A DNA stretch of 64,000 bases from Nicotiana tabacum (GCF_000715075.1 NC_134103.1:72293519-72357518); one strand, 5' to 3'. Positions 34,509 through 45,511 are shown, counted from the first letter of the stretch. The notes: a model not told the origin generated them from the sequence alone. Made by a program: numbers and translations.

Positions 34509-37299
34509 TGTAACGACCCGACCGGTCATTTTGAGCTCCAGCGCGTCGTTCGGCGATATGAGGCCTTGAGTAGTTTCACTTCAGGTATTACGACTTGTAC
34601 GTGTGGTCGGAATTGAATTTCGGGAAATCTGGAGTTGATTTAGAAAGAAAATTCTCATTTCAGAAGCTTTAAGTTAGAAGAATTTACTAAGGTGTGATTA
34701 TGAGTGAACGGCCTCTGAATCGGGATTTGAGGGTTTCAACATGTTTGCATCATGATTTTAGACTTGAGCGTATGTTCGGATCAGGTTTTGGATGACCCAG
34801 AGGCGTTTCGGCGCCTATTGTGGAAGTTAGCATTTTGGAATAAATTCATAAATTTGGGTTGAAGTACATTTCAATGTTATCGATGTCCGTTTGGGATTGC
34901 GAGTCTGGGAATAACTCCGTATGGTGATCCTGGTATTAGGAGCGCGTCTAGATGTGGATTTGGAGGTCCGTAGGTCATTTTGGAGTCGTTTTGCGAAAGT
35001 TAGAAATTTGAAGGTTTTTAAGAAGTTTGAACGGAAGGGGACCTTTTGATATCGGGATCAGATTCTTATTCCGGAAGTTAGAGTAGGTTCGTAATGTCGA
35101 ATGTGACTTGTGTTCAAAATTGGAGGTCAATCGGACGTGATTTGATAGGTTTCGACATCGAATGAGAAGGTTGAAGTTCTAAAGTTCATTAAGCTTGAAT
35201 TGGGGTGCGATTCATGAACTCGACGTTGTTTGATGTGATTTAAGGCCTCGAGCAACTTTGTGTTATACTTTTAGACTTGTGTGGGTGTTTGATTTGGAGC
35301 CCCGGGGGCTCGGGTGAGTTTCAGAATAGCTTCAGAGTGTTTTGTGAAGAAGTTGGATTGCTGGTTCTGGTGTGATCGCATTTGTGATGTAATGGTCGCA
35401 AATGCGAACATCGCATTTGCGAGGAGGGGTTCGCATTTGCGAAGGGTGGGAATTTTCTGAGGGGTTCGCATTTGCGAACAATATGTCGCTTTTGCGGATC
35501 TGTCCCCTTCGCATTTGCGAAGATCTTGGTCGCAAATGCAACTTTGGCAAGTGCAACTTGGCTTCGCATTTGTGATGCATTTGTCGCAAATGCGACCATA
35601 GCATTTGCGAGCTAGAGACTGGAGCCAAGGGCTTTTTATTCCAAGACTTAGCCCATTTCCCCCTTAGATTTAGGTGATTTTTAAGAGCATTTTGAGAGGG
35701 GGTTCCATGATCATCAAGAGGTAAGTGATTTCTTCTAGTTATGAGTTAAATACAAGATTTATATATGGATTTAGACATGAAAACTGGTAGAAATTTGAGA
35801 TTTGGAAGAAAAACCTAGAAATTAATATTTGTTTTTTATTTTGACCACGAATTTGGGCATGAAATTAGAAATAAATTATATATTTGAGTTCGTGGGGTTA
35901 TGGGTAAAGTTTGTATTCGAAAATTTTCGAAATCCGGGCATGTGGGCCTGAGGGTGATTTTTATCGACTTTTCGAACGGAGTTGGAAATTATTGTAGATA
36001 GGGTTATAATGAGTATTAGAGTATATATTTATGGAATTGCTCATTTATTGCATAGTTTTGGAGCGTTGGGCATCGATTTGAGTTGTTTGGAAGGCTTGGG
36101 AACTGGTTATGGAACTTCGGAGCGAGCTAAGTCTCCTTTCTAACCTGGTAAGAGGGAATTAACCCCATAGTTGAATCAAATCATTGTGTTTTTCTATTTG
36201 TGGGGGATACGTATGCATGAGGTGATGAGAGTCCGTGCGTAACTACTATTATGCTTATGTCTGGGTAGTTTAGGACCCATATCATGTTTTACTTGCGATG
36301 TTTGCACCCTACTTGTTAATTAAATTATTTAAAATATTTAAAAACTCAATAAAGGAATTGTAAAAAGGTTAAACGTCATTTACTTGACCGTTAAATGAGA
36401 ATTTGAAATTTCTTGGAATAATTTCCCCTTATTAAATCTTGAATTGGTTGTTTAATGTGTTTTCTCTTTTGTGGAGCGGGCCGAACACATCGGTAGCAGA
36501 TAGATGCATCTATGATTCACGTCGTTCGACCCTTGGAAGTACACAGTTTAAATATTTATGTTGGATCGGGCCGTACGACCTCGGCATGATTTGCGCATGA
36601 TATAACTTTGGAATTGTTAATAATTGATATTTCTTTCATTGACTAGAGGTCTAAAAATGTTAAATGACGAAAATAAATTTGGAAATGTTTTATTAACAAA
36701 CGAATTGTTTGCTTATTTCATGATATTAAGCTTACAACCATTCTATATAATTCATGCTTAATTATATCATTGATATTTTATTTATAGCCTATAGTAAGTG
36801 TCGAAGTCGACCCTTCTTCGAGGTTAGGCGAGATACTTACTGGGTACGCATTGATTTACATACTCATACTACACTTGCTACACATTTTTAGGTACATATA
36901 TGTCTAGTGACCTTGTGGGCGCAAAAGCGCGGTTATTGCGGGGATTTAGGTGAGCTGCATTTTATACTACGATCTGCAGCCAGCAGAGTGTCCTTCAGAG
37001 TATTTATATTTCTCCTGTCTAAATTTGTATTCCAGACAGATATTATATTTTATTTTACATTCCTAGTTGAGGCTCATGCACTTGTGACACCGGGTTTTGG
37101 GATGGTTATGGGTTGTCATGTATTAAAATTGTTAAAAATATTATAATTAATTTTGTAAATTCTATCTTTTACTATTTAATTGAAGGAAATATGATTTCAG
37201 AAATATTAAAATGAGAATCAAATAAAATATTTATTTTTGGCTTGCCTGACAGCGGTGTCCGGCGTCATCACGATCTTTAAAAGATTTTGGGTCGTGACA
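34509..37299 (+). mobile_element. LTR5 of the chain (complete)
   Basis: TGTAACGACCCGACCGG to GGGTCGTGACA, 2.79 kb, followed by the TSD AGAAG. The donor-like box is mutated (GAGCTAAGT) and the final hairpin partly deleted. Confidence 0.9.
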
Positions 37300-37304
37300 A
37301 GAAG
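37300..37304. repeat. TSD of the LTR chain, right copy
   Basis: AGAAG, identical to 20672-20676. Confidence 0.9.
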
Positions 37305-37470
37305 CAACTTGCGGTCCAAAGGCGGCGGAGATGAAAGAGAATGCATTGAAATGGAAGAACGCGGCGGAGAGCGGTGGCAAATGGTGGCTCCTCCGACAAA
37401 AAATGCAGAAAGAATGGAGACAGTGAAATTAAAATCATACGTGAAAACTAAACTTTCATTAACATAAACG
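37305..37470 (+). pseudogene. UDP-glycosyltransferase pseudogene, C-terminal part
   Basis: Continues the UGT interrupted at 20676. With one AGAAG kept, LLEA joins TCGPKAAEMKENALKWKNAAE, the C-terminal helix region of UGT84-like enzymes. After AAE a two-base loss shifts the frame; the expected AVANGGSSDK is then in another frame, and the last residues are unfamiliar. It belongs with 19922-20676. The precise frame continuity shows that the LTR chain landed in what was still coding-length sequence, although stops elsewhere mean the gene is dead now. Confidence 0.9.
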
Positions 37471-37648
37471 TCAATGGTCTACCGAATTTATAATTTCTGG
37501 TGTTTTGTCTTAATTTCGTTGGTTTAACATAGCAGTTGATACATACACTATTGTCTATGAAAATCATCGGTCCACTTTGATCTAAAATCTCTTTCTTAGT
37601 TTTGTCCCCCTGTTTACAACTTGGAAGCTAAGTGCCTGCCTTGATACA
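37471..37648. other. UGT 3' flank, no gene
   Basis: AT-rich sequence, probably the former 3' untranslated region or intergenic DNA of the UGT. I see no recognisable element before the copia LTR. Confidence 0.4.
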
Positions 37649-37964
37649 TGTTGGGCCACCAACTTGCACGAGTTCAGGGCCAAAGCAGCACACTTGAGTT
37701 GGCCCAGCTATTTATTTTGTAATTAGCCTTGTGTACTAGATAGCCGTTCTTTGTTAATATAGTATAGTGGTTATTCATTTAGTAGTTAGACAATTTTACA
37801 TTGTAAGAACAAAGTATAAATAGAAGAGGCCCCAGCTGTTAATAGTTGGCCGGTTATTTTCCCATTCTCTCTCCTCGTCTATTCTCTCTCATGAAGAACA
37901 CTCTAGAAATCCTAACATTCATTAACAATTTTTCCTCTTCCGATCCATTTTCAATAGTTTAACA
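37649..37964 (+). mobile_element. copia-type 5' LTR (copia 1)
   Basis: TGTTGGGCC to GTTTAACA, 316 bp, with a TATAAATAG promoter-like box at about 37815 and a CT-rich 3' half. It is followed at once by the tRNA-iMet primer-binding site TGGTATCAGAGC (37965-37976). It is a different family from the copia LTR at 56155. The rest of this element must lie right of the window. Confidence 0.85.
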
Positions 37965-38028
37965 TGGTATCAGAGCAGGGTATCCGTTAGATCTCATCTA
38001 CCTAAGTCGAGCGGTGTTACCTCTGTGT
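37965..38028 (+). mobile_element. copia 1 leader, cut by the CACTA element
   Basis: Primer-binding site plus about 50 bp of leader (GGTATCCGTTAGATCTCATC). CACTACTGG begins at 38029. The three bases before it, TGT, should be the CACTA target duplication. Confidence 0.75.
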
Positions 38029-38040
38029 CACTACTGGAAA

Positions 38041-38480
38041 ATGTCAATATTCCGACCATCATTTCCGTCGAAAATCAATCAAAAATCAATTATTTCCGAC
38101 GAAAATGAAATGGTCGGAATATAGATGGTCGCAAACTATTTTCGACCAAAATGGTCGGAAATTTGCGACAAAAATAGTTGCAAAGAAGAAAAAACTAGGT
38201 GACTGGATAAATTCAACTTTTGCGATCGATTTGATCGATAACTTTGCGACCGAATCTGTCGCACATTTAAAAATAAATAGTAATATTTTTTGACAGTTTC
38301 TGACCGATTTAGTCGGTATATTTAATAATTAATTTAAATTAAATTCATCATTTCCGATCAAATCGGTCGGAAACATAAAAATTAAATTAATAAATATTTA
38401 AATTTTTCGACCACATCAGTCGTAAATCTGAAAATTTCCAATTAAGTTTTCCGACTAAAGTAGTCGGAAATCAGTCGTAA
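38041..38480. repeat. CACTA subterminal palindromic repeats, left
   Basis: Units such as TTCGACCAAAATGGTCGGAA, TTTGCGACCGAATCTGTCGC, TTCCGATCAAATCGGTCGGA and TTCCGACTAAAGTAGTCGGA, each an imperfect inverted repeat of GNGACC...GGTCGN type. In En/Spm such subterminal motifs are the binding sites of the TNPA protein. Confidence 0.85.
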
Positions 38481-38775
38481 AATCTAAAAACTTTCAGTAG
38501 AATACTTTTGAATTTAAGCTACACCACTCGCAATTCAAAACCAATCATTCAACCTAATATGTGTCACAATTGCTCAAGTAATTGAACACAAAACATCAAA
38601 TATCAAACTACAAAACTATACAACACTTTCAAACAAGTGTAAACACATCTATTAAAATATATTAAAGTATAAAAATTTTAACCAAATGATTTTCAAGTCT
38701 AAAACACATATCCATGTGTAAAACGAACCAAGTCGAAACCAATAAAGTCTAAATATCATATTACATTCAAAATTA

Positions 38776-40532
38776 CTACCGATCCTCATTGATTTCAGTC
38801 TCCCCATTGTTAGATTCTTCCATTGTACGTTGTTTTTCATGGTTTGTCGTGAGTGTCCGCATCATACGTATTGTTTCTTGAGCATTATTCCATTGCTGAG
38901 ACAATTCATTGATTTGCATCCGTATTGTCTCAATTTCTTCGGGTGAAGCAGAAGCACCACTAAATAATGAGGCTAGACGACTGAACGAGAGCTGCACTCC
39001 AAGTTCGTAGACTCTACCTTTATTTATTTTCATGAAAAATAAAAAAATATTTAAATAAGCAAAAGAAAAAAAATACAAGTTGTGCAAATTAATATTAAAA
39101 TAAAGTCATATCTAAAAATTTACTAAAATATTTTAACCTTTATTTACTCCACCAGTTGCCTGTGTCCATATTGTAGTCATATCTTCGGGCGTCGACTGAG
39201 AATCGGACTGAGTTTGTTGCCACTCCTCCATTTTTCTATGATACCCTTCCTGAAATATTGTTGACAAATATTATATAAACGAATTATTCTTAACCAAGAA
39301 TAACGGTAGTATTGTTAGAAACTTATAATATGTCTGAGATGCACGCGGTTCGACCCATGCTTCTCTTATACCATCCTTCTTCTTCTTCTTATGTGTCTTC
39401 TCAAAGAGAGTAGCATGAGACACATTTTCCTCATGTGCCTTTTCCTTTCAAAATAAAAAATATGAATTTATTACTTGAATCTCATATAAGTAAAGCTAAG
39501 TAAAATTTTATAAATAAATTACCAATCTCAATCGATGGGCCGCAAAATTGATTGAACCTCCGGTGTGCAATGAGTCACCCTTACTGGAGGCTCTGTTTGC
39601 CTTCACCTTTTCATTCCTCTACTTCCATTCTTCGGTATTCCACTTCGCCAATAGTTGAGACCATACATCTTCAAGCAACCACAAAGGCATGCTTCCACCT
39701 TTCCGAGCAACTAAACAAGTATTTTTAATCCTTTTCTCAGCTCTCTTCTCGAAATTTTCATTCATCTGATTTTCATGCTGAGGCTGCCATACACACTTAG
39801 TCTGCAATTGAAATAATTAAAGCCACATATTCACTCTGATTTAGTATGGAACCATAGCTTTCACAACCATATGTGTGTCCTAAAAGGATTGCAAAAACCT
39901 ACATTATACGTAAAATAAAAATTCGTTAAATATATGTAGATCTTTATTTTAATAATTAAAACATAAAGAATTAAATACCCGTCTCCATGGGGTACGATAA
40001 TCAATCGATGTATATGATCATAGTCTATAGTCCCACCAGCATACTGTCTCCATGAAGGAGCAACTGAAGCAACACTAGTAGATGGGGATACAGCCGCTTG
40101 AGATCCTCTAATATCAAGTCTAGAAATACTAGGAGTAGATGATGATGGAGATGATAATGGAGTGGACGATGATTGAGTCACAAAATATGAACCATCATGC
40201 CAGCCCTGGGATGGAATCAATGGTGAGCCATCATGCTGACTAGCAGGGAAACAAGGACTCCAAGGTTGCAAATTAGGCATGGGCATAAAATTAATAGTAG
40301 TGGAGACTGAACCATCCTGGGTCGGCATGGAATAATAATGTACTATGCTAGCCGGGGGGAGGGGGAGGACTCTGGAAAACTCAGGTGGTAATGCAGTCGT
40401 CGACTAAGAAGGACGAGGAAAACTAGGAGGAGGACTCATCCTAGGCATGTGTGGAGAAATGTGATCACTCGTGGATGGCAAAATATTTATTTTCTTTTTA
40501 GATTTTTTCAGTACTTTAACCTTAGAAGCCAT
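38776..40532 (-). pseudogene. CACTA-borne PF03004-like gene, several exons
   Basis: Starts MASKVKVLKKSKKKINILPS at 40532, then a Pro/Ser-rich stretch and WRQYAGGTIDYDHIHRLIIV. The next coding block (39807-39530) has NFEKRAEKRIKNTCLVARKG, WLLEDVWSQLLAKWN and KANRASSKGDSLHTGGSINF, typical of the plant transposase family PF03004. Then come AHEENVSHATLFEKTHKKKK and WVEPRASQTYY (39445-39340), MEEWQQTQSDSQSTPEDMTT (39235-39170), and a C-terminal helical block with IETIRMQINELSQQWNNAQE (about 39000-38776). Noncoding gaps between blocks look like introns. Stops occur (after FPRPS; after NTEEWK). The role in intact elements is probably DNA binding in transposition. Confidence 0.75.
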
Positions 40533-40763
40533 CTCTACAAATTAAGTAAAACAAAATATAATAATAAAAAAATCAACAGGTAATAATATAAAAGCAATTC
40601 TTCTATATATTATAACAATTAAAAAAAGAAAATATATAAAGTCTAAGAAGATATAAAAATAAAATAATAATATAAGGAATAACATAAGAAATCAAACAAG
40701 TCATAAAACATACAAACAACTCAATCCCCACTGCTTTCTTCATCCTCGCTTGCTTCATATTCA

Positions 40764-41440
40764 TCACTTGAATCTCCATCCTCGTTTGCCATGGATGTTC
40801 CCTTCCTCATAATCACTTTGAATTGATCTAAGGGATGAAAGCTCGAATTCCTCATAAAGACCTTCACTATCCTGCCATTCACCTGCTAGTTCATCACCCA
40901 CCATTATTTCAACACTTGAAATGTCATTCTGGTACACTACATCTAATGCATCCTCGACCTCAACTCTACCCACGGGCTTTGTTTTTATCACTACCCGCCA
41001 TGCAACCTTCTTCTTGCTCAAAGGATAAGGTGAGTAATACACTTGTTTCATATTTTGTGCTATGATAAATGAGTCATAGAGTCTGTACCTCCTCGTGTGC
41101 TTTATTTCAACTATTTTATAATGCGGATGCACCTTTGTACCTCTAGTAGGTGTTGGATCATACCATTTACACTGAAAGAGTGCCAACTTTTTCTTCGGCC
41201 AACCAACACTATACTCGAGTTATAATATTTGTTGAAGCGCACCATAATAATCAACTTCACCATCAGCTTTCACACACATGCCACTATTATTTATTTTTTT
41301 GCCCTTGGACCATTCTTCTGTATGAAACTTGTACCCATTGACGGAGTACTTAGACGTCATTCTGACCTTAGAGCTAGGTCCCCAAGCAATGTCACACAAA
41401 AATGGATCATTTACGCCATTATCTGGATTATGAACCTAGA
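40764..41440 (-). pseudogene. CACTA TNP2-type protein, C-terminal DUF4216 part
   Basis: The block MALFQCKWYDPTPTRGTKVH ... RRYRLYDSFIIAQNMKQVYY ... KKVAWRVVIKTKPVG corresponds to the DUF4216 domain (PF13952) at the C-terminus of plant CACTA transposases; an acidic tail follows. Upstream pieces between 41200 and 41440 are in broken frames. Minus strand, downstream of the DUF4218 block as expected. Confidence 0.75.
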
Positions 41441-41848
41441 TCGAACCCAATATATAACAGTTAATTAGAAATTACAAAGTATGTACATGTGATAATAATT
41501 TGCATTGGAAGAAACTTGATAATACTTACAAAGTGTTTAAATCATTCTGCAAACTTAGGATAAACATGTCCATCCCTATATGTACCCACAAACCAACTGT
41601 ATGACATATTTGAAACTTTTCATTAGCTAAAATGATTGATAATTGAGATTGAATATAATTCGTTAATATAAATGTCCACTTACGTATAATAAGGTTGTAC
41701 TTCGGTACAATTTAGTAGAACATGTGTTGTAGCTGACTTTAGCTCCATCTCAGTCAAAAATCGTATTGGACTACGTTTTGGACCGCCTTTTCCAAGTTGA
41801 TTGAATAATGTTAAACTAAAATGCGTAAGGATAATTGATTAAAGATAA

Positions 41849-42300
41849 TTATCTCTCGAAGAGATACATCCATCTACATCGAAGTAGCCCTCCTAGTCGT
41901 GACTCTTGCGCAAGTTGAATCGGAAGATGATCCATGACATCGAAAAAACCAAGCGGGAATTTTTTTACCAACTTGTTTAAAGTGAAGCGAATATTACTGT
42001 TCATGTAAGCTAGATTCTCCGCCCTCAATGTGCTAGAGAACAACTTCTTGAAAAATAAGCATATCTCTGTGATGGGCTTCCATATTCTATTAGGAAAAGC
42101 ATTGAATGCAATAGGCATCAAAGATTTCATGAAAATGTGACAATCGTGGCTTTTCATAGATGACAACTTCCCTTCTTTCATGTCAACACACCTAGATAAG
42201 CTTGATGCATACCCATCAGGCATCCTCAAATTATTAACCCAATCACAAATCTCTCTTCTTTCATCCAAAGTGAATGTATAACTAGCCTTAGGCTTCTAAA
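41849..42300 (-). pseudogene. CACTA TNP2-type protein, DUF4218 part
   Basis: Open segment with LRMPDGYASSLSRCVDMKEG, MKSHDCHIFMKSLMPIAFNA, IWKPITEICLFFKKLFSSTL and FFDVMDHLPIQLAQESRLGG. This is the DUF4218 region (PF13960) always found between TNP2 and DUF4216 in plant CACTA elements. It is continuous here over about 140 codons. Function within transposition is unknown. Confidence 0.85.
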
Positions 42301-42479
42301 TCTTGTTGTTCAAGTATGTCAAGTACAACTTAGCCCGCCTACAATATTCTTTCAAATCCATCATGGCCTTCAAGTTTTCTTTTGTCTTATTTCTTACATC
42401 TACCACAGTATTAAACAAGTTACCAAAAACGTTCTTCTCGATATGCATGACATCAAGATTATGCCGAAGAAGATTGTGC

Positions 42480-44055
42480 TTCCAATAAGGTAACTCCCAG
42501 AAAATGCTCTGTTTTATTATGTAATGGATACTCTGTTACCTTACGTTGATTCATAACTCTGTTCTAAATATCTTCAGGCGACAAGACATGCGATGACTCC
42601 TCATAATCTATTTTATTCTTCATAAATGCACTAGTATTTCTCCTAAACTCACGATCCATTGGCAAGAAGCGGTGATGACAGTCAAACCATGTATTCTTGC
42701 CTCCATGTTTCAAAGTGAATGCCTTTGTATCTTACATACAAGTCGGGCAAACTAACTTTCCGGCAGTTCACCACCCGGACATCATTCCTTAAGCAAAAAA
42801 ATCATTTATAGTCCATATCAAAGCATCACGGAGTCTGAAGATTTTCTTAGTTAATACATCATATGTTTTCACACCTTCATGCAACAATAACTTCAACTCA
42901 TCAATTAAGGGTTGCATGTATACATCAATCAATTTTTTTGGAGTGCGTGGACCTAGAACAATACAAGTTAGAAATAAATATTGACTTGTCATACACAATT
43001 CAGGGGGCAGATTATACAGCATAATAAACACTAGCCAACATAAATATGGTGTAACAGACACTGCAAATGGAGTGAATCCATCAGCACATAATCCCAACCT
43101 TCTCGGTTCACTGACAAATTTTGGGAACACCCTATCAAAATACTTCCATGCTTCTCCATCTGACGGATGACATAACACACCATCTAGTCTTCTATGTTCA
43201 TAATGCTACCTCATATGAGGAGCGGAACTCATTGATGCATAAACTTCTTTAACCTTGGTATAAGGGGTAAGTAGTGCATCGCCTTCACTGGAACCTTCTT
43301 ATGTTTAGCAATTATGACTTCTTTGTAACGCGACTGGTTACAAAATTTACAATTTTCTAAAGCTGCATCATCCTTATAGAATAACATATAACCTTTCTCG
43401 CAACAATCAATCCACTCCGATAAAAGACCCAACTTGAAAACCAATTTCTTTGTCGTGTAAAATATTTTGGGCAAGTCAAGCTTGGTCTGATTAAGTTCAT
43501 TCACAAAGCCAATGATAGAATCCATGCCCGTTTGAGACATAGAATTAACCGATTTAATACTTAGTAACTAACTGCAACAGACAACTTGGAATGCGCTGCG
43601 CCTTCTTAAAGCAGACAACTAGCTTCCGCGTGAAGAAGCACTTAGCCTCATCATTTGGTTTGGATTGAGCCCCAGGGAACATCTCAAAAACATCGCTCAT
43701 CATTTCATTAAATCTAGGATTTTCAACATTAATATTCTCCGATATGGGACTACCTTCTTCACTACCAGATGAGTTCTTAAAATGAACATCATTTACACTA
43801 GCATGACTCTCCCCACACATAATAATTTTCCATAAACTCCTTCTTATACAAATGAACAGTAACAATATCGGGCCACAATAACTTAAGACACTTGCATTTT
43901 ACATAGGGGAACCTAATCATCCCTTCGATAAGGAAATCATCAAGTGTCTTTGCCTTGGAAATAAAGCTAGCAACCCCTTCTATAAATTCATCCTACAACC
44001 CCGTACGATTCAGATGATTCCTATTATATATCCATCGACGATGCCCAAATTCCAT
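42480..44055 (-). pseudogene. CACTA transposase (TNP2, with N-terminal Transpos_assoc domain)
   Basis: Start MEFGHRRWIYNRNHLNR at 44055 begins a Transpos_assoc-type domain (PF13963): FIEGVASFISKAK, IRFPYVKCKCLKLLW. A stop lies near 43999 and a frame change near 43805. The TNP2 part follows: LPKIFYTTKKLVFKLGLL, CCEKGYMLFYKDD, CKFCNQSRYK, MHYLPLIPRLKKF (43540-43229), then PRRLGLCADGFTPF, YNLPPELCMTSQYLFLTCIV, GPRTPKKLIDVYMQPLIDEL and LIWTINDFFA (43178-42789), the standard Transposase_21 sequence (PF02992). The remainder to 42480 is in pieces. It would cut and join the CACTA ends; many stops make it inactive. Confidence 0.85.
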
Positions 44056-45065
44056 CTACACAAACGAATATGTGTTAAACTTCTCTAAACTAATAAGATT
44101 TAAAATTAATGTCAGTATTAGCTATATTTCATAATAAACACAATTAGAATTTTAACAAAAAAGTTTAAAGAGACTACCAAATCTTTCATTTTGTTCAAGG
44201 GTATTATTATTTAAGGTTGTTCTGCTCATTTTCTAGTATTGATTTGTTGTTAGTGAAATTACATTAATTGTGTAAACACCCTTTTGCTTAGACTTTTATT
44301 TTTCTACTAATGTATGTGATAATTTACAATTAATATAAAATTTATTTGATTCTTAAAGGAGCAAGTGTTGTGAATTCTTGTAATGGATCTTTAGAGGGAA
44401 TGTAATGGTTTGCACTACTATATTTTCTTTATTTTAAGGGCAATCATATGATATTTTTTCTTTTCAATTGCTATAAGATTCTTCCTATGTACATAACATG
44501 ATGTAGTGTCGTTAATTATAAAATATTGTTTAAGAACTTTTCTATTTTTTAAGCAATTACACCATCAATTGTTAAACCTATATATATAAATTCTAGAAAT
44601 ATTCAAAACGCTAAACAATTAATATGCTAAAAAGATTAGACTTGAATTCATAAGAACAACACATATCTAAATTTAAAACATAATATTTAGACAAGAATTC
44701 ACATGTATTATAGAAAAATTAATATTAAAAAATGCTAAACAACATATTAAATCTAATAAACAACATATAATCAAAATATTCAAATAAAATAACAACCCAA
44801 AACATATAGATACATGTATCCACTTGCAAAAATAAAAAAACCCAGAAAAGTGGACTGCCGATGTCGCCGCTGCCGCCGCTGACGGAATGGAAGGAGTGTC
44901 GCCGCTGCTGGACTGGGAGAGTCACTGTTGCCGGAGGGACCTCTATCACAGTGGAACAGAGAAGATTTGAGAGGAGGTGCGGAGGGTAGAGGGACAAAAA
45001 GAGAGGATAGAAGATAAAGAAAAATAAGAGAGAAGGAAAAATGGGTCGGGGTTGGGGTTTTTTAA
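44056..45065 (-). other. CACTA 5' noncoding region
   Basis: About 1 kb upstream of the transposase start. It is strongly AT-rich, with a GC-rich island (44855-44960) full of GCCGCCGCT/CGCCGCTG trinucleotides on the transcribed side. No domain is recognised; the 141-codon open frame here is AT-rich chance sequence. It may hold promoter and untranslated leader. Confidence 0.5.
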
Positions 45066-45355
45066 AAAGCATTTCGACCAAATCGGTAGGAAAATGGTCT
45101 AACAAGATGAGACTCGTTTTATGTGAAGTTTGCAACCGAATCAGTTGCAATATTTAATTAACAAATATATTTTTTCTTGGTTTGCGACCGATTCGGTCGC
45201 AACTTTTAAATATTAAATATTCCGACAGAATCTGTCAAAACCCTAGTCAACATTAATTTTTTGACTTTTTATTTTCGGCCGTTTTGGTCGGCAGTGTTTT
45301 TCCTGGATTTTATCGCCAAATTTTGCGATGAGTATGGTCGGAACATGGTCGAAAC
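45066..45355. repeat. CACTA subterminal palindromic repeats, right
   Basis: TTCGACCAAATCGGTAGGAA, TTTGCAACCGAATCAGTTGC, TTTGCGACCGATTCGGTCGC and TTCGGCCGTTTTGGTCGGC: the same palindrome type as at the left end. Truncated at 45355 by an LTR, so the terminal CACTA repeat is not present. Confidence 0.85.
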
Positions 45356-45511
45356 TGTCACGACCCAAATCCGTAATAGGTCGAGATTGTGCCTAATACC
45401 GCCATTAGGCAAGCCTACAAGGGAAACTACTATTTATTTATCCCTATTTAATATATTTTTAATTACACTAAATTTCATGTAACTGTGATAAGTCTTTTTA
45501 AACAAAATATC
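45356..45511 (-). mobile_element. LTR fragment inserted in the CACTA right end
   Basis: Starts TGTCACGACCCAAATCC, the 3' terminus of a gypsy LTR when read on the minus strand. After 156 bp it is interrupted by another LTR at 45512. The rest of it is not in the window. Confidence 0.7.

Larger units (their letters stand above)
20677..37299 (+). mobile_element. Head-to-tail chain of gypsy-family LTRs and internal segments, one insertion
   Basis: Order: LTR1 (20677-23499), internal (23500-27950), LTR2 start (27951-29085), internal (29086-31020), LTR3 middle (31021-31552), LTR4 lacking its first about 300 bp (31553-34058), internal (34059-34508), LTR5 (34509-37299). All are in the same orientation and one family. 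A single AGAAG duplication flanks the whole, inside UGT codons. The joints at 29085, 31020 and 34508 share 3-6 bp. The internal parts lack gag and integrase as far as I can read; only an RNase H remnant is recognisable. LTR1 and LTR5 differ at about 27 of the first about 235 bp by hand count. Confidence 0.88.
38029..45355 (-). mobile_element. CACTA (En/Spm-type) DNA transposon, right terminus missing
   Basis: Left terminus CACTACTGGAAAATG is a standard CACTA inverted terminus. Both ends carry dense palindromic subterminal repeats. Decayed genes of the two usual types lie between them on the minus strand: TNP2-like transposase with DUF4218 and DUF4216 parts, and downstream a PF03004-like protein. 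The right terminal inverted repeat is not seen because an LTR (45356) interrupts the subterminal region. It sits in a copia leader, so it is younger than copia 1. Confidence 0.88.

Noticed and set aside
20677..37299. Two or three independent LTR elements inserted next to each other
   Set aside because: Only one flanking 5-bp duplication is found, and the inner borders pass directly from LTR to internal sequence without duplications.
40835..41468. Plus-strand frames opposite the CACTA DUF4216 region
   Set aside because: Shadow frames; the minus strand carries the recognisable domain.
44725..45150. 141-codon frame upstream of the CACTA transposase
   Set aside because: It reads on the transposase strand but through AT-rich sequence and a GCC-trinucleotide island, with no domain; probably untranslated leader.
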